Source of the DNA: Temnothorax longispinosus
Taxonomy: Eukaryota > Arthropoda > Insecta > Hymenoptera > Formicidae
Direction of reading: 5' to 3'
DNA length: 64,000 nucleotides
Assembly (NCBI RefSeq): GCF_030848805.1
Contig: NC_092362.1
Span: 16,909,642 to 16,973,641 of the forward strand
Shown here piece by piece: positions 53,856-64,000 of this stretch (its first letter is position 1; each line of letters starts with the position of its first letter). Both the position numbers and the translations under genes were made by a program. The notes below the pieces were generated by a model. The model searched no databases and was not told where the DNA came from. It saw only the letters and a program-made list of their open reading frames with translations.

Positions 53856-56800
53856 ATGAAATTTGCGTACGTTATATTTATTTTTGTCGTTCTACAAGAC
53901 GGATTGATTACTAAAGTTTTAGCACTTTCTGAAACCCTTCCTGAAGACATTTTATCCGCATTCAGGGAGCAAATTCAGGGAGCAAATTGTAGTAAAATCG
54001 TTAGGTAAGATTTGTCATATTCTACGAATCGAAATAATGCTTATTAATACTACTATCGCAATATAATCGGCGTAGCATACAAGCTAATATTGATAAAATC
54101 GTACACAGTTTTTGGGAGACGCATCAAGTCCCATACGTGGAAACATATAAGGTAAAAACATGGGGTATTTTTTATAAAACACGCTTTCGGTGGAACTATA
54201 GAATTGAGGTAAGTTTTCAAGCATAGAATTTCTGTTTGAAGTGATACCTGCGACAAAATAATAGAAACAAAATTCAAAATATGTTTAATAATAGATGCAC
54301 ATAATTACACACGATATTTGTTGTTACTGAAAAATAAAATTATTATTCTGTAAAACATAAAAATATTAAAATATAAATTATTGAGCTGAATGGTTAAAAA
54401 AAGGACGAATCTTTTAATTAGAAGTGTAAAAATAATATTGATCGTAACTGATAACTTTTATAATAATATTACCTTCAATAAAATTTGCAATAAAATATGC
54501 AGCTTATCTCGTAATGGTTAATATTAATATTTTAAAACGTCGATTAAATTTTTGTGGAAAAACTGTCATTTCGATTTTCAATAAGCATCGTTCTGTTAAT
54601 CGAGTCGCCTATTATCAAACATCTCGTATTTGTATATTATTATCTAATATCCTACTGACTCTTTCGCGCATATAAATAGATATTTCGATATTGCTAATAC
54701 GTTAAATCTCCGCGTTTATATTCTCAGTCTCGCAGATCATATCGCAGAGAATATTATTGTTGCGACGGATACGCGCCCGGATACACGGATACAATCGAAG
54801 GGGAAAGGTATGTAAATGTATTTGGACGGAATCCCGTGTGTAAACCGATTTGTCAACCTAGCTGCGGACACGGTACATGCATACGTCCAAACGAATGCAT
54901 CTGCAATTACGAATACCGCACGCAAGAAACGGCAGCACCTAACGTATCACGCTGTGTTCCTGTATGCACTCATTCTTGTGTACACGGCACATGTGTCGCA
55001 CCCGAAACTTGCGAGTGCAATTCTGGGTATAAATTGAGCCAATCTGAACATATCATGATCGCTCGTTATACCTGCGAACCCGTCTGCAGCGTGCCGTGCG
55101 CTACAGGGTCATATTGTTATGAGCCCGATAAATGTCTCTGCTTGAACGGATACAAAATGAGTGAACAAGATGAATTAACCGAAGTAGGTAAAACAATATA
55201 AACATTTCGTTTGATTTATTTATTCAATTTGAATTTTGCTTAGTTAATACGATATCGATGTTGACATAAAATAAAAGCTGAAAAATTACAAGATGTTGAC
55301 AAAGATAACACACGATGTAGAAAAAAAGAGCGTACATATTAATAATAAAAATTCACATTTTATGTTTAGGTGTGCCAGCCTATCTGCGAAAGAGAGTGCG
55401 TTCACGGCAAGTGCACAGCCCCTGATACCTGCACCTGTGATCACGGTTATGATCCTGACCCATACGACTTATTCGTCTGCAAGCCCAAGTGCGAGCACGA
55501 TTGTCTCTACGGCAAGTGCACCGCGCCCAATGTGTGCACCTGCGACGAGGGTTACTCGTTAAAAACCCCGAGCGTTTGCGAACCAATCTGCAGCGAAGCT
55601 TGCGTTATGGGCACTTGCGTGGCTCCCGAAAGCTGCAGCTGCTTCACGGGTTACGGACTGCTCGAGAACTCAAGGTACGTCTGCGAGCCGGTCTGCGAGA
55701 AGGCTTGCCTCAATGGGCGATGCACCGCGCCTGGCGTGTGCACGTGCAACGAAGGATTCCAATTGAGTGGCGACGAAACGGAGAAGCACATTTGCAAGCC
55801 TCACTGCGAAATCTCTTGCGAACCGTTCGGCGTGTGTACTGAGCCGGATGTCTGTACCTGCTATGAGGGATATCGACTGATTGAAATGACGAGTGCTAAA
55901 AGAACAGTTAGTATTAAAGATTTGTCGGATAAAATTTGTTATTTAGCGACTTTAAGTAATTATACTAAATTCCCCCAACGCACATGCATATTTAAAATAA
56001 AAAATGCTATTTCTGTTGTTTCAAGAAGCGTCATAGGCTAATTCTTTATTACATGAAAAATATTGCTTTTCAGTTTTTCGACAAGTCGGTTTGCATGCCA
56101 GTCTGTGATATAACGTGCATCAATGGACACTGCATTGCGCCGAATACGTGCAATTGCGATGATGGCTATCATCAGTCAGGCGTCAATAATGGCACCAGCT
56201 TTTGGTGCGAACCCACATGTGTCCAGAATTGCGTCAACGGCTTCTGCAGCGAGCCTGAAACTTGCACGTGTAACGAGGGCTATCGCCCTTCCAATTCTTC
56301 GCATGACGTGTGCGAGCCATTCTGCGAGACTGATTGCGTCAATGGATATTGCACCGCGCCAAACGACTGCACCTGCAAATCCGGTTATCAACCTACCGAG
56401 GGTAATCGTACGAGCCTCTGCGAGCCTATTTGCGATCCGAGTTGCAAGAACGGTATCTGCGTGCAGCCCGACGTATGCAGCTGCAATCCGGGCTACCGTT
56501 CATCGGCGAGTCCTAACAGTAAGACGAACATGTGCGACCCTATCTGTCACCCGGCCTGCGAGATAAACGGTATCTGCGAGGCGCCCGATCTCTGCGTCTG
56601 CAAGGACGGTTATCGCATGATTTATTACGACGGTGGAGACGTCCCGTTCGGATGCGAGCCGATCTGCGGCGTCGAGTGCGGCAACGGCACGTGCACGGCG
56701 CCGGACCTCTGCGCGTGTTTCGACGGTTATCGAAACGCGAAAATCGGCGGATGCGAGCCCGTCTGCGCGAGCTGCGGCAACGGCACGTGCGTCGCGCCCG

Positions 56801-58639
56801 AGGTTTGCGAATGCGACGATGGATTCGTCCTTGCGGGCGCGAACCTCGAACTCGCACTATTCGGAACAGAGGAATCTCGAGCCTCGATTGTCCCTGAGAA
56901 TGAAACGAGAAACGGAAGTAGATGCGTGCCGCATTGCGAGAATTGCGACAACGGCGAGTGCGAGGCACCAGGTGAGTGTCGATGTCGTGCCGGTTTCGTG
57001 AAGATCGAAGACACCTGCGTGCACGCGTGCCAGGGCGGTTGCGGTACTCACGGCGAGTGCGTCGCGGAACGAAGGACTTGCGAGTGTGATTACGGATGGG
57101 CCGGACCGCACTGCGATCGGCCAACGTTGTGCGTTTTGATCTTGAACGAAGAAGGAAATCGTACTGAGCAGTAAGTATATGTACGAATCCGTTAAGGGCA
57201 TTATAAATTGATGCTTCCCGAAGCATTTATTCATTAACGATTAAATGAACAAAAAAATGAGCGTCGCAACGTTAGAATACGTGTATATTATCAGAAAAGC
57301 TTTGATTATGATGATATCTAAAATAAATTGCTTATGAATCGTCTGTGAATCATTTACCTTTTGCAGATTGACAATTATTAAAGAACAGAATGCTACGATC
57401 GAGAATATACTCACGAATAACCCAGCATGTTCCGAGTGTATCGGTAAAGTAAGTAATGAAACTTTGTGCTTTAAGATGTTGGTCAACGGTACAAAGAATG
57501 AGACGCAAATTGGTTGCTTAATGAATGAAGGTTTGTTATAAATAGATTTTTTTGTATAAATATATTACATCTCAATTGAAGCAAATTTATTTATTACATT
57601 CATACAGCTTAAAAGATAAATTAGTAAATTTTAAGTATTAAAAAGTTTCAAGTATTAAAAAATATTTTCTTTTATTACGTAATGATATAAATTTATTAAA
57701 GCACTGAAAATTTTACACTTACTTCCTTGTTACACTTTCTCGAATATTTATATACTCGCAATAGAGTTAAATGTTAAATATTTTTTTACGTAATATGTCA
57801 AAATAATTTTCTGCTTTAATACCAAATTTTTCGACGAAAAAATAATTTCAAAGCACAATAATTCGAAAATATTCTATGGAATATTTATGAGTATTATTTG
57901 AAATGTTTGCTACATCAGTTATTAACGATTTTTATATCTACTAATCATAAATTTTGAAATCTTCTGTTTTTCTTTCAATACTTTGCAATAAACTAATAAA
58001 GACTTATTACTTTTTCATATTAGAATGTCTTGCATTAAGCAGTCAATATAAGGATCAAGGAAAAATAATCAAACTAACAAGTGGAATCGCAGGTGGAATA
58101 TTACTTCTAACAGTTATAATAATGATATATCTGATATTACGAAAACGTCAAAATAGACAGGATCTAGGTATGAAAATTATCAAATTTTATTAGATTATCT
58201 AAAATAACGATGTATAATAACAATTTTCTAAATTATACATATTCATCTTAAGATGGTCTAGAAAGGTAAAATTTATCGATAAAAATTCATTTAAAAAAAG
58301 ATCTTTAAAAAGATCTTTTTTTAAGAAGAAAATAAATAAAGATTTTAAAAAAGCACTTATCGATAAAAAATAAAGTTAAAATTATTCATATCTACTAATA
58401 TATGAAAAATCTATGCTTATATATTTCTTAAATTATATATTATTACTTAATTTATAGCTTAAATTCTTTTTCCCTGATGCTTTTTTTAGTCTTATAAAAT
58501 ACATGAGAGATATAGACATTAAAAACAAATACTTTAATTAATTAATTAATTATTCTTATTAACAGGCGAAGTTCAGGTAATTTGCAGACACAGTACATCG
58601 ATGCAAGGACTAATTGAATCGAGTGCCAACAATCCTTAA
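53856..58639 (+). CDS. NimC-like transmembrane Nimrod receptor, complete, eight exons
   Basis: Exons: 53856-54004, 54109-54208, 54728-55183, 55370-55906, 56074-57170, 57367-57530, 58024-58167, 58566-58639 (stop TAA), giving 906 residues in one frame. The signal peptide is about residues 1-24 (MKFAYVIFIFVVLQDGLITK). Exon 2 codes an EMI-like tail (QVPYVETYKVKTWG). CCDGY lies at residues 94-98. About 17 NIM repeats follow (CxxGxCxAPxxCxCxxGY, linked by CEPxC), ending in an EGF-like unit with CECDYGWAGPHC. A juxtamembrane exon has Cys and N-glycosylation sequons. A TM helix at about 853-873 (IAGGILLLTVIIMIYLIL) is followed by RKRQNR. This fits the NimC/Eater group of haemocyte phagocytosis receptors. 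The donors at 55184 (GTAGGT) and 55907 (GTTAGT) are non-ideal but are the ones that keep the phase. An alternative tail exon is proposed at 60462-60607. Confidence 0.88.
53960..53985 (+). repeat. 13-bp direct tandem duplication inside a coding exon
   Basis: ATTCAGGGAGCAA occurs twice in direct tandem in exon 1 of the NimC-like gene. Because 13 is not a multiple of 3, the duplication changes the frame downstream. The current two-copy frame codes a Cys (GANCSKIV) matching the position of a Cys in the neighbouring Nimrod genes and joins exon 2 in the right phase. Confidence 0.9.
58291..58324. repeat. 15-bp perfect inverted repeat in the last NimC-like intron
   Basis: Arms 58291-58305 and 58310-58324 (TTAAAAAAAGATCTT and its complement) flank a 4-base loop. 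A TTATCGATAAAAA motif lies on both sides of the hairpin (about 58273 and 58359). Confidence 0.8.
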
Positions 58640-60461
58640 TACAAAATAATATACTTGTAAAGTCTTAATATAGAATCTTCGAGCTTTTTGAAGTAATAAC
58701 AATGATAAAAGAGCAATTTCTTTATTAATTTAACTGATTAATTGTAAGTAAAAGTTAAAGAATTTATAAGATATGTATCTCTTAAAATCTTCAATAAATT
58801 ACTATTAAAGTTTTTAATTTCTATCTATTTTTTACTTAGAAATTTATTTAAGATTATTCTGTATATCTGTATATACAGTGAAATAGAAAAATATATATAC
58901 ATTATCTTCTTTACTTAAATTAATTATCAAAAGGTTTAATATACTTATCGTTAGTAAAAAACAAAATTATTTGGGCATAAAAAATTAATATTTAAAAAAT
59001 TGGTCATATATTTTTTTAATTATATTGTTAAAAAAACTCATATATACACCATCAGAAATTTGCCATTAATAAGTTCACAATTTATATTTCTTTTTCCAAA
59101 TTATTCTGAGTTTTATAAGAAACATGATTCTACGAGGCATATAAATAAATAAAAATTTATGTTGTACGGAACATTATAAAGCTGTGTTGATAGAGAATCT
59201 CTCTTAAGATATGAACTTTTTATTTCTTTTTATTATAATTTAAATAATTGACACTTCGTCAAATAATCTGCTTCGTGGACTAGTTATCGTTCTTATAATT
59301 ATTCTCATAAAACTATTATACTTTTATGATATTTTAGGTTAAATATTATCATTATCGTCATCCAAAAACTATTAACATAGCAAACGGACATTATACCTAA
59401 ACTCTTTCGCATAATTGCACTTGTTTTCGAATAAATAGTAATTTCTAAAATAAATGTTTCTGTTAATCCTGTTTCGGGTAAATTTGTCTCAACACGAGTA
59501 ATCGACTTTAAAACAAACTTTACGCTACGAGCACACAGGCTTTGAGTAACTTTTAAACCGAAGTCTTACGACGTGTGGTTCGTCACGACACGTGGCTTAC
59601 ATATATATGTCTGTCAATAAATTCGTCTCACGAATTAGCAAGCAACGAACTATAACAAGTCGCAAAAGGTCCAATGGACGCGTTAGCTCGTCTAGTTTAA
59701 ACTCATATAAGCTCATAGTCTTCAGCTCATCAGTTTGAAATATATAGCCAACGAGAAAAGATCGTGGTCGGTGCAGCAGTAATACATCTCTTCTTTTTTT
59801 TAATCATTTAATTAGAATGTTTAATATTGTTTCCATTCTTTTTCAAGAATCGTTTATAGCGTTCCTATCTTTATGTAAAGAATGCCTCAAGTTCCACAAT
59901 AATTCTTCTTTCTCATATGTTTCTAAAAGTTTCAAGGTTTTCTCATTCGATCACTCTTCATAAGTTAACATACAAGTTAACAATTAAATCACGTTTTTGG
60001 TTTTTATGGATTTTATCTTCACGGCTTCATTTTTAATCTCACGTTCTTGAGACTACTTGGTGAGTTTTTTCTATTTATAATTGTTTTGTATTTTCAATTT
60101 TTAATTTTCGTATGTCAGGTTTGTTCTGATTACAGACTATTAAGTAATGAATTTTAACGTCAACTTTCTTTATCCACATAACTTTTTGACCACGCTATTA
60201 AGAATCACTTATTGCTGATTTAATAAACGTTGAAAATTAACTATCATTTATATCATTTGACATAGCTGAAAATGGCTCAAATCGAAACGACTATTTTGCG
60301 TAATAATATGTACAATTAATTGTAACTGTAAATTAATTGTGACTACTTACACACCAACAATCGCGTTGTTCGATAATTGCTCATTTTTATCCCACTTTGT
60401 TATTTTAATTATCGAGAGTCCTATTCTTATTCTGCCATCAATTTGAATCACATTTGCTTAG

Positions 60462-60607
60462 ACGCGCAACATATATTTTTCGACAAGCCTAGGCAAATCG
60501 ACGAATCGAACGCATCAACGCTATCGGTGGTTAGTGGCTCGATAAGTTCTTTGACTCCGATAATATTTAACCCATGTCAGAGAGCAATTAAAGTTTCACA
60601 ATCATGA
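60462..60607 (+). CDS. Possible alternative last coding exon of the first NimC-like gene
   Basis: A TTGCTTAG acceptor is followed by 48 codons ending in TGA, with 2 leading bases that match the phase-1 donor of the TM exon (58167). It would code DAQHIFFDKPRQIDESNAST followed by a Ser-rich stretch and end KVSQS, giving a 930-residue receptor with a longer tail than the proximal exon provides. Overlapping AATAAA hexamers follow about 55 bases after the stop. It could be the main tail, with the proximal exon at 58566 the minor one, or an exon of an unrecognised gene. Confidence 0.45.
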
Positions 60608-60958
60608 GAACGATATAAGTCGTCCACGAGAAGCAGATCATTTAACAAAGTTTAAATTACAATAAAAATAAATAAAAATTTTATATCCTAAAGAAGATTC
60701 TCTGTTTATCGACTCTTAAAAGGAACGACGAGCTAGAAACCGCGAGCATTAGCGACCTATCCCGGTCCTATGACGCGTGGCTCGGGATGACTTTTGGTGT
60801 AATCGACCAAGACTCTACGCGTCGTGGAACCCCGGCTTGATAATATAGCATATCCTGCTTCAAAAGAATAACATAGTATCTATTGGTGTGTTATACACAT
60901 GCAAAGCAAGAGATAAACGGGCGATGATATATGGGAAGGAAGCACTTTAACAGTCGGT

Positions 60959-60965
60959 CTATAAA
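60959..60965 (+). promoter_or_regulatory. TATA box of the second NimC-like gene
   Basis: CTATAAA lies 43-49 bases upstream of the ATG at 61008. A short hairpin (CGAAGT...ACTTCG, about 60971-60989) spans the expected start site. The spacing implies a very short 5' UTR. Confidence 0.5.
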
Positions 60966-61007
60966 CATCACGAAGTGAACACGACTTCGTAATAGAGGTG
61001 ACAAATC

Positions 61008-64000
61008 ATGGGGTTGTTTAATAGTTTGATCGCTCTTTTGGCTATCAAGATACTATTTTTAAAAGTAAACGCAATTTCACTCGATTACGATCATCCATCG
61101 TCTCAGCTCGAACTAAAGAAAGTTGTAAAGATATTCAATAATTCAAGGTGCAATGAAAGGTCAGGTATATTTTATATTTGTTATACTCTATTTACGTATA
61201 AATTTTTTAGATAATTTCTTCGAAATACTTTGCAAATTACGCGTTTACATATGTTAATGCGTATATTAATTTTGCTAATTTCATTACAGTCGAAACGTAT
61301 CACAATTAGTTCCTTATAACGAAACATATTACTCTAAACCAGAACATGCTATGCCTGGGGAACCCTATCAAAACAAGACTCGATTATATTATAAAAAAGA
61401 GGTAATCAAGCTGATAAATACGCAATAAAGAAATAAAGAAGAAATAAGAGAGAGAACAATTTTCGTATAAATCAGCAAGCTTTTCGTCTTTATTTTTGTT
61501 TTGCAAACAATTTGTCAATCTTTTGTTTACTTGTTTGCTTATACCACAATTATAATCCGCTAATTTGGCAATTACGAGTATTACAGTTTCACACGGAGTT
61601 GACATGCTGCGAAGGCTACGTGAAATCCGGTGCAATGTGCGTACCGCGTTGCCCGCAGTCGTGCCAAAATGGTACCTGCAAGGAGCCGGACGTGTGCACC
61701 TGCAACACAGGATACCGCATGTCAAGCAACGGCTCGTGCGTATCGCAGTGCAAAAACGTTTGCGTCAACGGTACTTGTGGCGATCCTGGGATTTGCAACT
61801 GCAACGAGGGATATTTGTTGGACTCGGACGGATTCACCTGTCGACCTGTCTGCCCAGCGGAATGCGAGGAAACTCACGGATACTGCACCGAGCCGCACGT
61901 GTGCACGTGTCCTTCCGGTTACAGGCAACGCAAGAGATTCTACCACGTCTTTAAGTTCATGTGCGAGCCAGTTTGCGATCGTAAGTGCACCGATGGCCTT
62001 TGCGTGGCCCCTAACATCTGCAAATGCGCGGACGGCTACGAAAAGGACGAGAACGATTCATTCACCTGCAGGCCTAAGTGCGACGATTCGTGCGCTTTCG
62101 GGACGTGCGTAAGCCCGGGGTATTGCCAGTGCAAACCCGGTTACATAAAGACGTATCACACTGCGAACGATACGATCGTCTCAATCGCCTGCGAACCGCA
62201 ATGCTTCCCGTCATGCAAAATGGGCAAGTGCGTGGCGCCGTACACATGCGGCTGTAACGAAGGCTACAGACTCCGTAACAACTCCAAAGATATATGTGAG
62301 CCGATCTGCGAAAATGATATGTGCGGTGGTGGCATATGCGTCGCGCCCGGAAAATGCTTACATGGAAATCCAACAGTGTGGAAATCCAATACATCTGTCG
62401 TTTTATCTAACTCGACTCAAAGCAAGCCGATCTGCACGATACCTTGTGGACCCAACGGAGAATGCACGTCGCCCAATGAATGCACTTGCTTCGAAGGGTA
62501 TCGCTCACACGCACAGTTAATTATAACAGAGCTGCATGAAAATTTTTCGAAAACACCGTTTCCCGAATTGGCAAGTATATCTGTACAATAAGATGTAAAC
62601 GTTATTATATAGCCAAAACTCTTGACAAAATATCTAAAAACCACTCATCACACGAGAAGATTCTAATCTTCTAAAAAGCGATTTCGTTTCTAAATCATAA
62701 TAATATCGTAATTTTTTATAAAATTTTTATTATTATTATCAGTAAAAAGAAATTTTAATTAAGTTACGACGAACATATACGTTTAACAAGGCACGATTAT
62801 TGCCTAAATAATTCTTAAAAACGGTACTGGACAGGATTAATGTCTTTAAACTTTAACTTTAACTTTGAAATCACGCACATAGTTAAAAACAAATTTTATC
62901 AATTTTACTTGAGACTTTCCGAAAGCCTGAAAATTCCTTTTAAAAATTGAGCTTGGGTTCCCGTTGCCGAGTTATCGCGATTTGAAATGGTCAGTATATA
63001 TTCAAACTTTTTTCATTGTTGAATAAACCTATTGGTATCAGTACCTATCCTGTATCCAAGTAATACATGACGGGCAGACAGCACAATCAAATTATATCGT
63101 ATTTTATCAATTCAAAGCAGTCGTTTGATTCAGAGGAGTGTTATTTTTAAACGATTTTTTAATCACAATTAATTGAAATTTTTTCAATTAAACTCATTTG
63201 ATTTTTGACTGCCAAACAACTAGTCCGAGAAACATATCTGCCAACCGGTTTGCGATCGGTGGTGCTACAATGGTAAGTGCACCGCGCCAAACGTATGCAC
63301 CTGCGATCCGGGTTATTATCCGAGGTGGCTCGAAGACAGTGATTTTGAAAGCTACCACTTTTGTTATCGTCTCAACGGACCTCCTTGCAATGCTCTCTCG
63401 TGCGGAGATAACGGGACGTGTCACGAGTCAGGCATTTGCGTTTGCGACGACGGTTACAGGAAGGACACGGCCGGTGCTTGCATACCCATCTGCAACCGAG
63501 GGTGCTTAGACGGTATGTGCACGGAGCCGGATTACTGCGCGTGTCGCGAAGGCTACGCGCTTCAGAACAATAAATTTGAAGAAAACGTCTGCAAGGCGAT
63601 TTGCGAAAGGGGCTGCGAGAACGGCGAGTGCGTCAGCCCGAATGAGTGCATTTGTAACAATGGTTTCATACCGAACATCGACCATCACTCGAGACCGGAG
63701 TGCATCCCTGTATGTACTCGCAACTGCAGCGGACATGGCGACTGTATCATTTCGACCGATCGCGACCACTACAGATGCGAGTGTCACTTCGGATGGACGG
63801 GATTGGATTGCGATCATCCGTCCTTGTGCGTTATAAAAATGGCTTACGAGAAGGTCAAGAAGAGGTAAATACTATTGACTCGCCGATTTCCCGTGGCCTC
63901 GCAAAGAGCGCCCGCCACATTCAATAACTGACTAGACGAATCTTATAATTCGTAAATATGATTGCAGAGGCTTAGTTCATTTTGCAAATAGCACAATCAA
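61008..64000 (+). CDS. Second NimC-like Nimrod receptor, 3' end beyond the window
   Basis: Exons: 61008-61159, 61290-61401, 61587-62582, 63224-63864, and possibly 63968 onward. The signal peptide is MGLFNSLIALLAIKILFLKVNA. Exon 2 (RNVSQLVPYNETYYSK, then LYYKKE) matches the EMI-like second exon of the upstream paralogue. CCEGY lies at residues 95-99. About thirteen NIM repeats follow, ending in an EGF-like unit (CECHFGWTGLDC) and DHPSLCVIK, parallel to DRPTLCVLI in the upstream gene. That parallel predicts a juxtamembrane exon and a TM exon just right of the window. The end of exon 3 is uncertain: the phase-0 donor TCT|GTACAA at 62583 is weak, but no better in-phase choice was seen. One repeat has lost its CxC second cysteine (PGKCLHGNP). 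The GAAAG|GTCAGG donor of exon 1 is chosen for phase. Confidence 0.8.
63968..64000 (+). CDS. Probable start of the next exon of the second NimC-like gene
   Basis: A GATTGCAG acceptor is followed by a frame in the right phase coding GLVHFANSTI, cut by the window edge. The equivalent exon in the upstream paralogue begins LTIIKEQNATI, so both have an N-glycosylation sequon at a similar place. Too short to be certain. Confidence 0.4.

Larger units (their letters stand above)
58640..61007. other. Region between the two NimC-like genes
   Basis: AT-rich. It contains the possible alternative tail exon at 60462-60607, poly(A) signals at about 60661-60675, and the TATA box of the next gene. No other exon was recognised. 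A GATA-type site (AGATAA) occurs at 60911-60916, which would fit haemocyte expression, but such sites are frequent by chance. Confidence 0.55.

Noticed and set aside
54719..54732. Acceptor at CTCGCAG (ending 54732) for the third NimC-like exon
   Set aside because: It gives the wrong phase. The CTCAG five bases earlier joins phase 0 to the GTAAGT donor at 54209 and keeps CCDGY in frame.
54801..54815. GTATGT at 54808 as a splice donor in the NimC-like gene
   Set aside because: The frame continues without an intron straight into the first CxPxC segment, and no acceptor lies between.
1..64000. CRISPR arrays, bacterial operons, rRNA and tRNA genes
   Set aside because: No direct-repeat spacer arrays, no intact tRNA A/B boxes and no rRNA-like segments were seen; the DNA is clearly a spliced animal genome.

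Overview
The window looks like insect nuclear DNA, most likely from a hymenopteran (possibly an ant). Genes are split into exons with GT-AG introns, several introns are many kilobases long, the background is AT-rich but carries many CpG-rich patches, and there are mariner-type and other MITE-like inverted repeats. The protein families present are arthropod/insect ones. No bacterial, viral or RNA genes were recognised. The species call is inference.

Layout. Positions 3836-5906 (minus strand) hold a two-exon gene for a secreted Val/Pro/Tyr/Lys-rich cuticular protein of the Vajk type, with a TATA box and poly(A) signal. On the plus strand, 10287-22862 carries the last three coding exons of an angiotensin-converting-enzyme-like protein (Ance family, probably Ance-3-like). 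Its catalytic exons were not found and are probably left of the window, so the Vajk gene would sit antisense inside an Ance intron. About 12.6 kb without recognised exons follows. Positions 35500-47886 hold a NimA-like transmembrane receptor (EMI half-domain, CCxGY/NIM repeat, MEGF/Draper-like EGF repeats, TM helix, tyrosine-containing tail). Its signal-peptide exon was not found.

Positions 50176-52578 hold a complete secreted NimB-type protein of 500 residues. Positions 53856-58639 hold a complete NimC-type receptor of 906 residues with about 17 NIM repeats and a TM helix. Positions 61008-64000 hold a second NimC-like gene running off the right edge.

Together, Vajk, Ance, NimA, NimB and NimC match the known insect Nimrod gene cluster, a synteny block combining phagocytosis/haemocyte receptors with Ance-3 and Vajk cuticle genes. 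The three rightmost genes share a signal-peptide exon, a short second exon and identical phases (2, then 0) for the first two introns, which argues for tandem duplication. Two receptors appear to have alternative last coding exons (48696-48919 for NimA; 60462-60607 for the NimC-like gene), each with a good acceptor, the right phase and a poly(A) signal. These would change the cytoplasmic tails and are the most interesting points to test.

The remaining sequence is introns and intergenic DNA with microsatellites, hairpins and short inverted-repeat elements. All exon models come from reading frames, splice consensus, phase agreement and family resemblance by eye, with no alignment or transcript data.
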